Assembly (NCBI GenBank): GCA_027886185.1
Contig: WOAB01000878.1
Span: 4,662,001-4,726,000, forward strand
DNA length: 64,000 nucleotides
Source of the DNA: Rheum nobile
Taxonomy: Eukaryota; Streptophyta; Magnoliopsida; Caryophyllales; Polygonaceae
Direction of reading: 5' to 3'
The position numbers were made by a program, and so were the translations under genes. Positions 31,693-43,622 of this stretch are shown in pieces; the stretch's first letter is position 1; each line of letters begins with the position of its first letter. Under the pieces are notes generated by a model that saw only the letters and a program-made list of their open reading frames with translations, ran no database searches and was not told the DNA's origin.

Positions 31693-34600
31693 CCCTCCCC
31701 CACTTGAGTGTGAAGCATCCCCGCTTCACCCTCATCGAACTCGGGCTCAACATACGGTGTTAAGTCAGCGACGTTGAACGTCGGATGCACCCCATACTTC
31801 TCCGGGAGCGCGAGCTGGTAGGCATTGTCGCCAATGGCCTTGACGACTCTGAATGGACCATCACCCCGTTGGTCGAGCTTAGACTTGCGGACGGACGGGA
31901 ATCGCTCCTTCCACAAGTGAAGCCAAACCAAGTCGCCCGGGGCGAAGATCACTCGTCGCCTGCCCTTGTTCTTCTGGTCTGAGTATTGTAGTGCACGTCG
32001 CTCCAGCTGTGCGCGTGTCCTCTTGTGCAACTCCCGAATGTGCTCAGCCAATTTGCCAGCAGCAATGTTCTCCTGGGCCTGCAGCGGGTATGGCGTCATG
32101 TCCAGCGGTGTCAGCGGGTTCCTTCCATAAACGACCTCGAAAGGAGTCAGCTTCGTCGCCGAGTGCCTGGACCTGTTATAGGAAAACTCAAATGTAGCAA
32201 GTAAGTCCTCCCACCTCCGTGGGTTGGCCTTGAGAACCGTCCGAAGGAGGGCTCCCAAGGTACGGTTGGTCACCTCCGTTTGACCATCCGTATGTGGGTG
32301 ATAGCTAGTAGAAAATAGGAGTTTTGTGCCTAGCTTACCCCACAAGGTTCTCCAGAAATGGCCCATAAATTTGGTATCCCGATCACTAACAATAGTTTTA
32401 GGGATACCGTGCAAGCGCACCACATGCTCAAAAAACAATCCAGCGATGTCCGTAGCATTGTTGGTGTTCTTGCACGCAATGAAGTGTGCCATCTTGGAGA
32501 ACCGATCGACAACAACAAAGATACAATCTCTACCACGCCGAGACATAGGCAACCCAGTGATAAAATCCATGGAAAGATCTTCCCAAGGGGCTGCAGGGAT
32601 GGGTAGAGGCGTGTAGAGACCATGTCGACTAGAGTGTGCCTTAGCCTTTTGGCATGTCACACAACTCTGGCAATACTTGGTAACACTTTGGGCCATCTTT
32701 GGCCAGAAAAAGTGTTCCCGAAGAGCTGCCAGTGTCTTAGACACCCCAAAATGCCAACGGCTGTCATGTGCTTCCTGCAGTAACAAGTGCCTGACAGAAG
32801 ACGTGGGAATACAAAGTTTCCCAGCCTTGTATAGATACCCGTCATCCAGGAAATACGTGTCATGCTCTCTGCTGAGTTTACATTGCTCAAAGATGTTTTT
32901 AAAGAAAACATCATCAACATACAAATCCTTGAGCAATGCAAAACCCAATAAACGAGACTGGAGATGAGTGATAAGCACGTACCTGCGAGAAAGGGCATCG
33001 GCAACCACATTCTCCTTACCTTTCTTGTGCATGATCAGGTACGGAAATGTCTCCATGAACTCGACCCACCTAGCATGTCTGCGGTTGAGGGTCGTCTGGC
33101 TCTTCAGATAGGCCAGTGCAGCATGATCCGAATGAATCACAAACTCACTCGGCCAGAGGTAGTGCTGCCAAGTCTTGAGCACCCGGATCAGCGCGTACAA
33201 CTCCTTGTCATACGTCGGGTAGTTTAGCCGAGCCCCCGATAGCTTCTCCAAAAAATAGGCGATAGGACGCCTTTCCTGCAGCAGAACACCGCCAATGCCG
33301 TAGTCGGAAGCGTCACACTCCACCTCGAACCGACGAGTGAAGTCAGGCAACTGCAGTAAGGGTGCCCGACACAGTGATTCCTTCAGGATGACAAAAGCAG
33401 CATCACGTCGCGGAAGCCAGGTGATGGAAGTCGCTTTCTTGGTCAACTCGTGCAGAGGGGCGGCTATGGTGCTGAAGTCGCGAACGAACCTCCTGTAGAA
33501 GCCGGCCAGCCCTAAGAACGAGCGAACCTGAGTGGGGGTAGTCAGAGTAGGCCACTCCTTGATGGCGCGTATCTTCTCTTCATCCACACGTAAGCCATCC
33601 CTGGAAACAATGAAACCAAGAAAGTTTGTGGATTCAGAGCAAAAAACGCACTTACCTTTGTTGACATACAAGCTCTCCGTCCTCAAGCAGTCTAGCACCT
33701 GTCTAAGATGGTCAATATGCGCAGACAAACTACTAGAATAGACAAGTATATCATCAAAGTAAACGACTACAAACTTCCCTAGGAAAGACCGAAGCACATG
33801 GTTCATGAGGCGCATGAATGTCGATGGCGCATTGGTCAATCCAAAGGGCATAACTAACCACTCGTAGAGACCGTACTTGGTCTTAAATCCCGTCTTCCAT
33901 TCATCGCCCTCCTTCATACGAATCTGGTGGTAGCCACTCCGAAGATCAATCTTGGAGAACAAGGTGGCACCATGCAGCTCGTCCAGCATATCATCGAGGC
34001 GCGGAATGGGATGGCGGTACTTGATGGTGATCTGGTTGATGGCACGGCAGTCCACACACATCCTCCAAGTCCCATCCTTCTTTGGCACCAGAATCACAGG
34101 AACGGCGCAGGGACTCAAGCTTTCCCGCACCACACCCTTGGCCAATAGATCGTGGACCTGTCGCTGCAACTCTTTTGTTTCCTCAGGAGATGCTCTGTAG
34201 GTTGCGCGGTTCGGCAGAGAAGCGCCTGGAATGAAATCTATCTGGTGCTCAATACCACGCACAGGGGGAAGACCTGGTGGAAGCTCGTCAGGCATGATAT
34301 CCTCAAATTCCTGCAACACAGACAAAATTGCAGACGGGAGTGCGGGCTCGGTCATAGTAATGGCACAAAGGCGAGGAATAAGAAGGAAACAAGCAGACTT
34401 GCCTTGAAGTGCCGGTGCGAGGTCCCTGGTTTTCGCCAGAAGAACCCTGGGTTCACAGGTGCCCCGCAAGGTAGATGCACGAGCCGGTGTTGAAGAAGGT
34501 AAGCCATCCGAACCTGTAGAGGGTAAACGCAAAGTAATGCCAGGTGTCGAACGCTTACTCGAAGATGCAGAAGATTGCCCAGAAGAGGCAGACGGAGACG

Positions 34601-37064
34601 GTGGAGGCGCGTGAGCTGACGCGGCCGACTTTGGTTCCGTGGCAGCTGACTGTTTGGCTGCCTCAATCGCCTTCTGGCGCTGTCGCTCTGCCTGGTCCTG
34701 TAGAATTTCATGTGGACTCATTGGTAAGAGAGTCACTCGCCTCCCGTGGTAATTGAACATGTAAGTGTTCAAGTACCCATCGTGAAGCACGCGACGATCA
34801 TATAACCATGGACGACCCAAAAGCAGGTGGGTAGCGTCCATGGCGGTAACATCACAAAGCACAGTATCGCTATAAGGACCAATGGAAAATGAAATAAGAC
34901 ACTGCTGTGATACTGTGTTACCTGAACCGTCTGAAATCCACTGCAGACCATAGGGAGTGGGGTGAGGAGTCGTCGGAAGGTTGAAGTGGCGGACAACCTT
35001 CTCATTGATTAAGTTGCAGCAAGAGCCCCCATCAATGATCACGCTCAGCGAAGCATTCTGAAGTTTGGCGCGAGCATGAAACAAATTCTCCCTCTGCATT
35101 GCCAGGTCACCCTCCTTGACGCTCAGAACGCGTCTGGTGACCAAGGCGAAGTGGTAAGTGTGGTCGTCATGGTGGTCAAAAGTGTTGACCACACAGCCCT
35201 CAGCATCGGATGTATACACAGCTGCAGGTTCTGTTTCGACGACGTCTTCCTCCTCGTCGTCGTAACTCTCATAGCCTGCAGATTGGGTGGAGAAGAGGAC
35301 CTTCTTCGCATTGGGACAATTCGTCTGGAAATGTCCTCGTCCTCCACACCGGTAACATTCCACATCGCGGGCTCGGTCAGTGCGAGCGGGCTCTGTGGAT
35401 GGCGGTTGCGGGCGCCGAAAAGGAACAGTCTGAGCTGCTCTCGACGGTGCGGCAACAGATGCAGTACCTGTGTTCCGACGATCCTGTCTAAGCATACTAG
35501 AAATAGCAGAAGGGTTAGTGCCGGAAACCAAAGGAAAGGGTCTAGAACCATACCTGGAAGATGGCGCGGCCTGCCAAGGTTTCTGCCTCTGGCGCTGGTG
35601 CTGAAGGTAGAGCTTTTGCGCAGTATGTACAACATTGTTGAGGTCCCGAATGGGCAGGACGTCAACCTGATCCTGGATAGGCTGGTTCAACCCATTGATA
35701 AATCTTGTCTTCAAAGTGTCTGGAGCAACACTAGCGCCAGCCTTGAAGTACATGTCCTCCAAGCGGACGAAAAACTCCTGAGGGGAATCCGTACCCTGTC
35801 GCGCACGAGCGATCTCGGTCCGCATCTGCTCCTTGTACGTGGAAGGCACATACTTCCGAGTCATGATGTACACAAGCTGATGCCACTCAGTAATGGGTGC
35901 CCAACCCATCCGGTAATACTGATGCGTAACTCGTTGCCACCATGTCTGTGCAGCTCCCTCAAAATGTAGAGTCACGAGATCCACCTTCTCGTACTCAGGG
36001 ACAGTCAAATGACGCAGGACATGCTCGGTGTTCTGCAACCACTCAAGAAAGACTGAAGGATCATATAAGCCATAAAAGTTTTTGATTTTTACCTTCACAT
36101 CTCGGCGTTGGATAGGTGGTTGTGCCTGGCGGTCCTGAAACCGAGCAGCAGGGTCCGCCACGGGCTTGAAGTGACGAGCGCCATACTGTGGTGGAAAGCG
36201 AGGTGGTTGTCGGTGTTGCTGTCGGCCGGGGGGTGGGCGCAGAGGCTGGTGAGCCGGCTGGCGGTGTCCGGGCTGGACAGCGTGCCAATAGGCCTCCTGA
36301 TTCTGAGGCAGCAAGGGAGGTGACACATAGCTGGTATGCTGGTGCTGAAGCTCAGGTGGATCCTGGAGAGGCGGATGAAAGCCGTCGGCATATCCGAACT
36401 GGCCCTCATCCTCCTCAATGTCGTACTCATCAAACATATCCTCTTCATCAGAATAAAGAGGAGTGCGGGCACTCTGGTGGTCCTGGTAAGCATCAATATC
36501 AAACGGCACAGAAGTGGTTTGCCGTGGACGCTGACGTTGTCGCTACTGCAGATGGGAACCCGACGGCTGGTATTGCTGGCGACCAGTTGTAGGCGGTAAG
36601 GTCGGTGATCGGCCTTGCTGAAGGCGACCACTGGAATGGACCTGGTCGTCCTCATATTCCTCTTGGGGACCCGCCTCAGTGGGGTCTGTAGCTGCAGGGG
36701 TCTCTTCCTGGATCACGACTTGCGTAGACCTTCGTTGTCGGCGACGTATCGGATCTACAATGCTCTCTCGTTGCGACGTCAATTCTTTCAGTTGGCCTGC
36801 ATCCGAGGTAGAGGGAAGCATCACAGCTTTGCCCTTTGCCTTTTCCAGGGCTAGGGCTCCGAGGGCATCGGCCTATTGTTGATCTGGAGCAGAAGCAAGC
36901 GTAGTGACCGGGGCCGGTTGTTGGCGAGCAACGATGATGTCATACTTCTGTTGAAGGTCAGCGAACTGCGCATCCCGTGCTTTTTCTCTAGCAAGGACCT
37001 CGCGGAGCATTTGTTCTGCAGCAGTTTCTGCGCCTATCTCGCGGGTGATATCTTCTTCAGACAT
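31680..37064 (-). pseudogene. Gag-pol polyprotein, single frame with two amber stops
   Basis: ATG at 37,064 (MSEEDITREIGAETA) starts a frame that continues to TAG at 31,680-31,682 with only two interruptions, TAG at 36,873-36,875 and TAG at 36,543-36,545. After the second, 1,609 codons are open from 36,509. Domains, by residue of that 1,609-codon frame: gag capsid region about 135-300, zinc knuckle CYRCGGRGHFQTNC about 381, protease DGGSCC about 493, RT YFDDILVYS about 917, RNase H VECDASDYG about 1062, integrase zinc-binding SCVTCQKAK about 1283, and catalytic region VSDRDTKF about 1375 and TDGQTEVTNR about 1408. The C-terminus (HPTFNVADLTPY) lacks an evident chromodomain. The stop lies 13 bases inside the LTR. 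Both TAGs follow Gln codons and could be CAG-to-TAG transitions. Confidence 0.85.
31693..31704 (-). other. Polypurine tract
   Basis: The minus strand reads AGTGGGGGAGGG immediately before the TG start of the 3' LTR, the plus-strand primer site for reverse transcription. It lies inside the gag-pol reading frame, near its 3' end. Confidence 0.8.
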
Positions 37065-38181
37065 GATACCTGACAGCAAAAAATGGCAAACCACAGAATC
37101 AAAGCGAACAACAACAGCAACAGAAACAACAAACAACGAAGCAGAACCAAACTCAACAAACAATCACTCGGGTATCTAATTTGGCTGGCTGTGTGGGTGG
37201 TTACGAGCAGGCTTAAGGCAACTCACACAACAATCAACAAAATCAAGGCAATTGCTTAGTAAAGAAAATGTCGAAAGCAGATATGCAAGGATATAAGCAT
37301 AGAAGTAAGCACAACACAGTCAACCCAGACAGTGAGAGAGATACAGAAGATGGTAAATGAATCACTGCGAAAGCGGGGTTGAAGGTGCCAGAATCAAGAC
37401 CGGGTTCTCCCTTCCTGCACTGTGAAGAGACGCACTTGCCTTATTTTTGGCTTCTGTGGTCTTGTATGCACTCTCGTTTTTTTTTTTTTTTTTTTTTTTG
37501 TTACTCTCTCAACATCCCCTACGAACAGCACAAATTCAGCACTTGGGAACGAAATTCAGCAATTACGTACCCAAAAGTGCAGCCAAATACGAAGAGCACA
37601 AATTCAGCAACTTTGGGCACAAAATTCAGCAAGTGCAACCACGGACAGCAGAAATTCTTCACAGAAAATCAGCAAATTGGAACACAGAATTCAGTACATA
37701 CGAACGCAGCAGTGCAGCAAATTGAAAGAAAAAAAAATCTGGTGCGGTGATTCAAGTTTGAAGTAGAAAGGGGATTGCGAATGTGTAGATTTGTTGGCGC
37801 ACACAAGGCAAACAAAGTCACAACGAACTATCTAGCCTATATGCAAGCGTATCTACCCTAAACACAATCCAAAACCAAGCAAAAACACAAGGAATTGCAG
37901 AAAATTGTATGAGATGGGTTCGGCTGTGCAGGAATTTTTGTTCGTATTTTGGCCTTTTGAGGGGTCAAACGATGTCCGTTTTGGGCGAATTTTATATGCC
38001 CGGACTCGTCTCGAGATGCTCTACAGGAATATGGAAGAAATTTGTAGAAACGAAGAAAAAAAAAATTACGAAATCTGGCAGAACAGTTCGACGGGTTTTT
38101 TTTTTTTGATATGCAGGAATGGATTTGCGGAAGCGAATGAGTGATTTGAATGAAGAGTTGGAACGACTTACGCGATTCGAA
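37065..38181 (-). other. Retrotransposon 5' untranslated leader
   Basis: About 1.1 kb between PBS and gag ATG. It contains a 23-base T run on the plus strand (37,477-37,499; poly-A in the RNA) and several repeats of CAGCA/AAATTCAGCA phrases (37,520-37,700). No coding evidence. Long leaders are usual for chromoviruses. Confidence 0.7.
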
Positions 38182-38194
38182 GGCTCTGATGCCA
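38182..38194 (-). other. Primer-binding site (initiator tRNA-Met type)
   Basis: The minus strand reads TGGCATCAGAGCC two bases after the 5' LTR, one base different from the usual plant PBS TGGTATCAGAGCC complementary to the 3' end of initiator Met-tRNA. Confidence 0.85.
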
Positions 38195-38196
38195 GT

Positions 38197-39128
38197 TGAT
38201 GTGACCTTGTCCGGGGAAAGACCACGATTCGCTGTCACGGGATCGATTGAATGCGTAGTAGGGCGTTCAACTCGTCGGAAGGGATGAAGTGGGAGTTCGG
38301 TTGGACTGTGGGCTGTTCGGATGGACTGGGGCTGTTCGGATCTGCAGTGGACAGTGGATGCGTGATGATGAGCGGCGGCAGGAATGGTGGGGACGGTGGA
38401 GATGATGATCGGCGGTGGAGGAGAGTGACCGGCGGTGACAATGGTGGTGAAAGATGGTGATCGGTGGCTGCGGAATATGGTGATTGGTGGCTTCAGAAGA
38501 TGGTGATTGGTGGAGGCCGTGAGAAACTATGGAGGGAATTAGGGTTTGTGTTGGTGGGGAGGCAAGAACTAGGGTTAGTTCTTGTCTCGGGAAATACGGA
38601 TAGTAACTGGATAGTTGGAACCGAATTAACGCGCCAGGATAATTCAACTAGAAACGCGTTAATTTGTGTGACGTCAGGGCCCGGGTTTGCAGGAGATTAC
38701 TCGACCGGAAAACAAGCTCTATTTCGACGTAATTAGAAAATAAGACAAAAGAGAGTATTTATACTAGAGAGGTGACCTAATGGGCCGGACTCTCTAGTTA
38801 CTAATTCTAGCGGCCCATTTAACATAAACGGAAACCACCCAGAAATAGCAGCTACTGAAAATAGAAATAATGTCTGAAAATGTACTATACAAGTAACGTA
38901 TCAATCTGGCTCGATGTCGCTGTGGAGGAGTCAGTCACGGCTATACTGACGAGATACAGAAGCTCGGGCGCTGTAGTGATCTGGCCGTGACTGGCTACAA
39001 GTCTGGTCACCAAAGATTGTGTCGCGGCTTGGACAGGCTTCGCTCTGGACCGGGTGATCGGGCCTGTAGGTGGGAGTCGCATGGAGTCTTCCTCCTCTGT
39101 AGCCGACATAGGGGACTGGGTCACATCA
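38197..39128 (-). repeat. 5' LTR (right), 932 bp, complete
   Basis: Bounded by the perfect 10-base inverted termini TGATGTGACC and GGTCACATCA. GACGTCA-type and AACACAAACCC words lie inside. It is immediately followed on the right by a TIR element end, so the retrotransposon sits at or inside that element's terminus. Confidence 0.9.
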
Positions 39129-39359
39129 GAGGAACACTCCGGTAACGGAAGTTATGGTAAAACGAAAGTATTAATCTGGAGCGTTGGATTGATGGTTGGA
39201 TGATTGAGCCTTACAATAGATATGGTAGGGATGTAACCATCAAATCTACTCTAATAAGGCAATTATTTAATTTTTTTAATTAGGAAAAGATAATAAATGA
39301 GGTTGTTAGATGAGAGAGAAAACACAATATTTTCTCTTTCCTAAAACGCTGCAATCCGA

Positions 39360-39920
39360 TTGATAGTAAAAACATTAGTCGATATTCATTCAAAATGTTA
39401 TGATATTCACGTACTTTTTAAATCGATATTCATAAAAACAGTATCGATATTCACAGTTTAATTCGCACATGATGATTATCGGTTATAGGAATTAGGCGAT
39501 ATTCATACAAACTGTATTGATATTCGTGTGTTAATTTCAATCTTTTGGAATCGATTCATGATCTTCGAAACTTTTTCTTTGTATTTGGTGAATATCGCAT
39601 ATCCAATTTTGAATAACCTGGTTGATTGTAAACTGATTATAATGAGATAATATTCATGTACAGCGCATACATATTCATGAACCATAATAGCAATATTCAT
39701 TTAAAATTTTATGATATTCACGTACTTTATACTTTGTACGCATAGTCAATATTTTATGATGGAATGATATTCATGTATCGAGTATAAATATTCAAGAACA
39801 ATAATATCGATATTCATACAACATTAATGATATTCACGTTATGTGTACGCATATTCATATCGCTTTAGGCGATATTCATATAAACTGTACTGATATTCAT
39901 ATCGCTTTAGGCAAGTTGGT
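39360..39920. repeat. GATATTCA word array (element 1)
   Basis: GATATTCAT/GATATTCAC words recur every roughly 20-60 bases, mostly in the same orientation (for example near 39,380, 39,400, 39,424, 39,443, 39,496, 39,517, 39,714, 39,770, 39,808 and 39,826). Spacing and flanks are irregular, so this is not a simple tandem repeat. Confidence 0.75.
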
Positions 39921-40321
39921 ATATCAAGAAGAAACCAATAAGTAACAAACTTTACACAACAGTTTAGCACCCAAGTACAAACAGATACAAAAAAAAACAT
40001 GAATCTTAAATCGTTTGATGCTATGAATAACATGAAAAAAAGCTAATTTTCTCAAAATTTTGTCACCTAGCGTCTGAAGATCCATAAACAATGATAGCAT
40101 ATCCTCAAACTCCAGTGCCTATTGAACAATTTCGAAGTGGAAAACCCAACCAAAGTACCAATTGAACTCAACAACTCGATTTCACGTTTAACCCTGTAAA
40201 TTGAATTTCCAAACTCAGCAATTTCTTAACATTAAACACAGAGAAACAAAAAAAATACAACACTCAAGCACAATACTTTTTCTCCATAATTACCTTCCGA
40301 TTCATTAGAAGTCGTCCAGAA

Positions 40322-40590
40322 GCTTCGGCGCGGTACCAGGTCTCCTACGGGGACAGATCCTACACCGTCGGCGAATTTGCCATGGAAATGCTGTCTTTTA
40401 GAAGCTTCGGCACGGTTAATCGAGTCGCGATCGGGTGCAGACATGACAACGAGAGCCTCTTCGTCGGCGCCGCTGGTCTGTTAGGCCTCGGAGGCGGCCC
40501 GTTGTCGCTCACTTCTCAAATCAAAGCGACTTCGTTCTCGTACTGCTTGGTGGACCGCAATTCTCGTAGATCCACCACTCTGTCGGCGGC
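40322..40590 (+). pseudogene. Aspartyl protease fragment (captured)
   Basis: One frame reads YQVSYGDRSYTVGEFAMEML, then VNRVAIGCRHDNESLFVGAA and GLLGLGGGPLSLTSQIKATS with FSYCLVDRNS. This is the plant A1 pepsin-like protease family (ASPG1/nucellin-like), where the family reads YGDGSYTVGDF, VAIGCGHDNEGLFVGAAGLLGLGGG. About 90 residues of roughly 450 remain; neither catalytic DTGS/DSGT motif is present. The Cys pair typical of this subfamily is partly kept. Fragment only. Confidence 0.8.
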
Positions 40591-40890
40591 CAGCGGCTCT
40601 CGATCTCGTTGTCGCTCTTCCAGGCCGGCCAGAGGCTCTCAATGTTGGTGGAGTAACCGAGAGAGACGATTACGGTTCTAAAAAGGAAGCTAAAGAAGAT
40701 TTGGGTAAAACAATCCCTAAAATCATGTGGAGAATAAAGAATTTGGTGTATATGCAGTCCATTATATTAATTTACACCTTTTTAGTTTTAATCTGGGCCA
40801 TTATTTTAATTCTAATCAAATGGCTCTCATTTGTACTTCCGTTTTACCATAAGAAGTTGTTTCACCGGATCCAAAATCTATATATATATA

Positions 40891-42800
40891 GAGGGGCGCT
40901 CAGGTAAAACGAGTCTTGTGGTGAAACGAGTGGACAATTTTGGAGCGTTGGATTGAGGGTGATAAATGGTTAGATTAGGAGAGAGAAAATAGGGTGTAGT
41001 GGGGGTGTGAATCATGGAATAAATATCACAAAAAGCTTTTTTGAATTTTATTAAATAACCACCTCCAAAATATGAAGTTTAATGTAGATTTGGAGAGAGA
41101 AAGATATTGCATATCCCCATCAGCGTTATTCCTCAAGCCTCCACCGATATCCGCATTATTCACTGTGTTTTTAGTTAATATGCATATTTAGTTGAGGTTC
41201 GTGCATATCAATACATTTAATTAGTTTAAAATTAACATTATGCATATCGATACGAAAATTGTGAATATCGTTAAATGTTCTTTGCATATCTGTTTATTTT
41301 GTTCATGTTCCATCGTCTTCATGTTGATATTCACTGTCCTATATCTGATATTCAAGTATTGTGAGTGCTTATTCATTATGTATATAATGCATCCACTGAA
41401 TTGAAAAAAAAATGTGCATATCAAAACACATTATTTGAATATCGTTCATGTATTTATGAATATCTGTAATTCGGTATCATGCATATCTCATCCACACAAA
41501 TGAATATCATATTCACGGCCAAGGAAATAATCCATAATTACAAGTTGCATATTATACAAGTATATTCTGCATATCACTGTACAAAAAATGCATATCCCAT
41601 CCACATAATTGCATGGCCGCGATCGCTGCCCTTGAACCGCGCCCGCAGCTTGTTCTTTCCTGGCACTCAGCAAGATCTTCCTTGGCCGCGCCCGCGGCTT
41701 CCTTTCCGCACCCGCGGCTTATTCTGCATATCAATGTATAGAAAATGCATATCTCATCCACACAGATGAATATCACATTCATGGCCAATGAAATAATCTA
41801 TCATAAAAAATTGTATATCATACAAGTATATTCTGCATATCAATGTATGGAAAATGCATATCACATCCACACAAATGAAAATCACAATCATGGCCAGTGA
41901 AATAATCTATAATAACAAATTGTATATCATACAAATATTATCTGCATATCAATGCATGGAAAATGCATATCCCTTCCATACAACTGAATATCACATTCAC
42001 GGCCAGATACATAATCCATAATCACAGAATGCATATCATACAAGTATGTTCATCTCATCAACAAACGACTTAAAAAAGGTTAATTCAATTAGAAACAAAT
42101 AGTACTCTGGCGAATTCACAAAGCTCAATATTGGGTCTACAACTTTAAATTTCAAGCAATTCAATTCATATGTACAACATTTCATTGGGAACAAAAGTTT
42201 GACCAAATTGAATTGCTAATAAAAAACTGTAACGCCTAACAACTCAATTGTTTGCAGTTTCAACAATTTTGACCAAAGAAGAATAATTACATGGTAGATT
42301 TTCTGATCCAAATTGTCAAACCCTCAAATTCGACAGACAAGACGGAGAACATAGTGCGATGCTGACTGGCCATCCGCTTAGCATTGGCAGGAGGTCGCCG
42401 ACGTCGTCAACAATCTCCATGCGCATATCGTCGTCAACAATCTTCATCATCGCCGTACTCATGGGATTCGTCATCTTCACCTACGTCGTCACCGACAACT
42501 CGACAAGGGCTCCGGATGCTTCAATGGAGGTGGAAGAATTTTCGAGAGAGAGAGAGAGCATTGAGGGAGATGATGAACGGTTTTTGGAAGGAGAAAGGGA
42601 GAGACGATGAAAATGGGAAAGTGAATGGGGTGGAGAGAGAGGGAGTAAATTGGGGAAAACAAATCCCATAAAATTAGGTAATCTAGTGTGTGCCTTCTAT
42701 TTAAATTATTGTGTACCTCCCTCCATTAAATCTTCTCCGGCAATCTCATCAACATCCAACGCACTAGAATCATTCACCTGTTTCACTATAGATCTATACT
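40891..42800 (+). mobile_element. TIR element X (left half of a mirror pair)
   Basis: Its outer end GCTCAGGTAAAACGAGTC then GGAGCGTTGGATTGAGGG is the inverted counterpart of the outer end of element Y (44,939). Order: TIR, GCATATC/GAATATC word array (41,160-42,060), a GC-rich patch (41,618-41,722), a unique segment (42,060-42,515), then the inner palindrome arm ending near 42,790. The unique segment includes a short frame MRISSSTIFIIAVLMGFVIF (within 42,359-42,610), a possible membrane anchor of an unknown captured gene. Confidence 0.55.
41160..42060. repeat. GCATATC/GAATATC word array (element X)
   Basis: GCATATC words (reverse complement GATATGC) and TGAATATC words recur through this arm. 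A larger unit of about 105-150 bases, from AATGCATATC-CATCCACA to ACAAGTATATTCTGCATATC, repeats about four times between 41,490 and 42,050. The array is mirrored at 43,730-44,640. Confidence 0.75.
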
Positions 42801-43100
42801 CTAGTAAAACAGGCTCTTATAGTGAAACGGGTGAATGATTCTAGTGCGTTGGATGTTGATGAGATTGACGGACAAGATTTAATGGAGGGAGGTACACAAT
42901 AATTTAAATAGAAGGCACACACTAGATTACCTAATTTTATGGGATTTGTTTTCCCCAATTTACTCCCTCTCTCTCCACCCCACCGATTCACTTTCCCATT
43001 TTCATCGTCTCTCCCTTTCTCCTTCCAAAAACCGTTCATCGTCTCCCTCAATGCTCTCTCTCGAAAATTCTTCCACCTCTATTGAAGCATCCGTTCAAGC
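42515..43100. repeat. Inner palindrome of the X/Y pair
   Basis: Arms of about 270 bp meet around 42,790-42,818. Left arm GTACCTCCCTCCATTAAATC and CGCACTAGAATCATTCACCTG; right arm is their near-perfect reverse complement, extending to the AGAATTTTCGAGAGAGAG region. The 28-base asymmetric joint contains CTCTAGTAAAACAGGCTCTT, which resembles the TIR start at 46,379 (CTCTGGTGAAACAGCCTCTT). So two element ends are abutted here. Confidence 0.8.
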
Positions 43101-43209
43101 ATCTTCTCCTTCTAATAGGTTACTACCATAGCCCTACTATTGTAGCCCTCTTGGATCTGACCCGGGAATCGCTCGGATCTCTCTGAGAACCGACGAGAGC
43201 TTTTCGCTG

Positions 43210-43622
43210 ATGTTAGAAAGAGAGCATCAGTATTTTCCCAAGCAAGATTACCTCCTGCGACTGCGTAGTGGGGAGCTGGACTTGAATTTCATGAGAGATG
43301 CTTTCGATTGGATTTCAAAGGTTTGAGTTTTTTCCCCCAGTTATTTCCTTTGAAATGGGGGTTTTGCTTTTGTTATTGATTGTTTGATCATGTTTCTTTG
43401 ATGGGTTTATTTTATTACTTTGCACAAAATAGAAATTTGAGCCCTTCATAAACCAAGCCTGAGTGGGTTTTTTCTTAATATTATCATTGGAAGTTCAATG
43501 GCTTGGTTTTTGATGTTGAATAAAAATGTGTGCCTTTGCAGGCTCATGCTCATTACTGCTTTAGGCCTTTAAGCTTCTGCTTCTCTATGAACTACTTGGA
43601 TCGTTTCTTGTCACTTCAATGC
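43210..43622 (+). pseudogene. D-type cyclin fragment, two exons (captured)
   Basis: Exon 1 (43,210-43,320) reads MLEREHQYFPKQDYLLRLRS and GELDLNFMRDAFDWISK; the intron has GTTTGA donor and TTTGCAG acceptor; exon 2 (from 43,542) reads AHAHYCFRPLSFCFSMNYL then DRFLSLQ. This is the start of the cyclin box of plant CYCD2/4-type cyclins (family DYLQRL-SGDLD, AIDWI-K, AHAHFGFGPLCACLSINYLDRFL), partners of CDKA at G1/S. The retinoblastoma-binding LxCxE motif and the rest of the cyclin box are absent. The intron is retained, so capture was at DNA level. Confidence 0.8.

Larger units (their letters stand above)
30813..39128 (-). mobile_element. Ty3/gypsy chromovirus LTR retrotransposon (CRM/Reina-like)
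   Basis: A nearly complete element on the minus strand: 5' LTR (right, 38,197-39,128), PBS, gag-pol, PPT, 3' LTR (left, 30,813-31,692). Order gag-protease-RT-RNaseH-integrase defines Ty3/gypsy. The pol text (YALIRVLKTWQHYLWPSEF, ADALSRRYVL, LWGKLGTKLLFST) is close to plant CRM/Reina chromoviruses. I favour CRM because the LTRs are long (932 bp) and the reading frame runs into the 3' LTR. By eye the two LTRs differ at about 12 of 880 aligned positions with no indels, so insertion was recent. The left LTR lacks its last 52 bases, and no target duplication can be matched. Confidence 0.85.
39129..40871 (+). mobile_element. TIR element 1 with aspartyl protease cargo
   Basis: The left end reads ACTCCGGTAACGG...TGGTAAAACGAAAGTATTAA then GGAGCGTTGGAT. 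The right end, reverse-complemented from 40,871, reads GGATCCGGTGAAAC...TGGTAAAACGGAAGTAC. The two ends are inverted and related to those of neighbouring elements. The left half is an array of GATATTCA words; the right half carries a protease fragment. No transposase. Gene capture within TIRs suggests a Pack-MULE type, but I cannot see a 9-bp target duplication, so the superfamily is open. The right end of the 46-49 kb element matches this left end even better, so nesting is likely. Confidence 0.5.

Noticed and set aside
35076..35969. A 297-codon plus-strand open frame opposite the gag region
   Set aside because: It is the antisense shadow of the minus-strand gag-pol frame, with odd composition (many Ser, Arg, Cys) and no domain.
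37379..38238. Several 80-126-codon frames in the gypsy leader
   Set aside because: They cross homopolymer T/A runs and overlap on both strands; a non-coding leader is the simpler reading.
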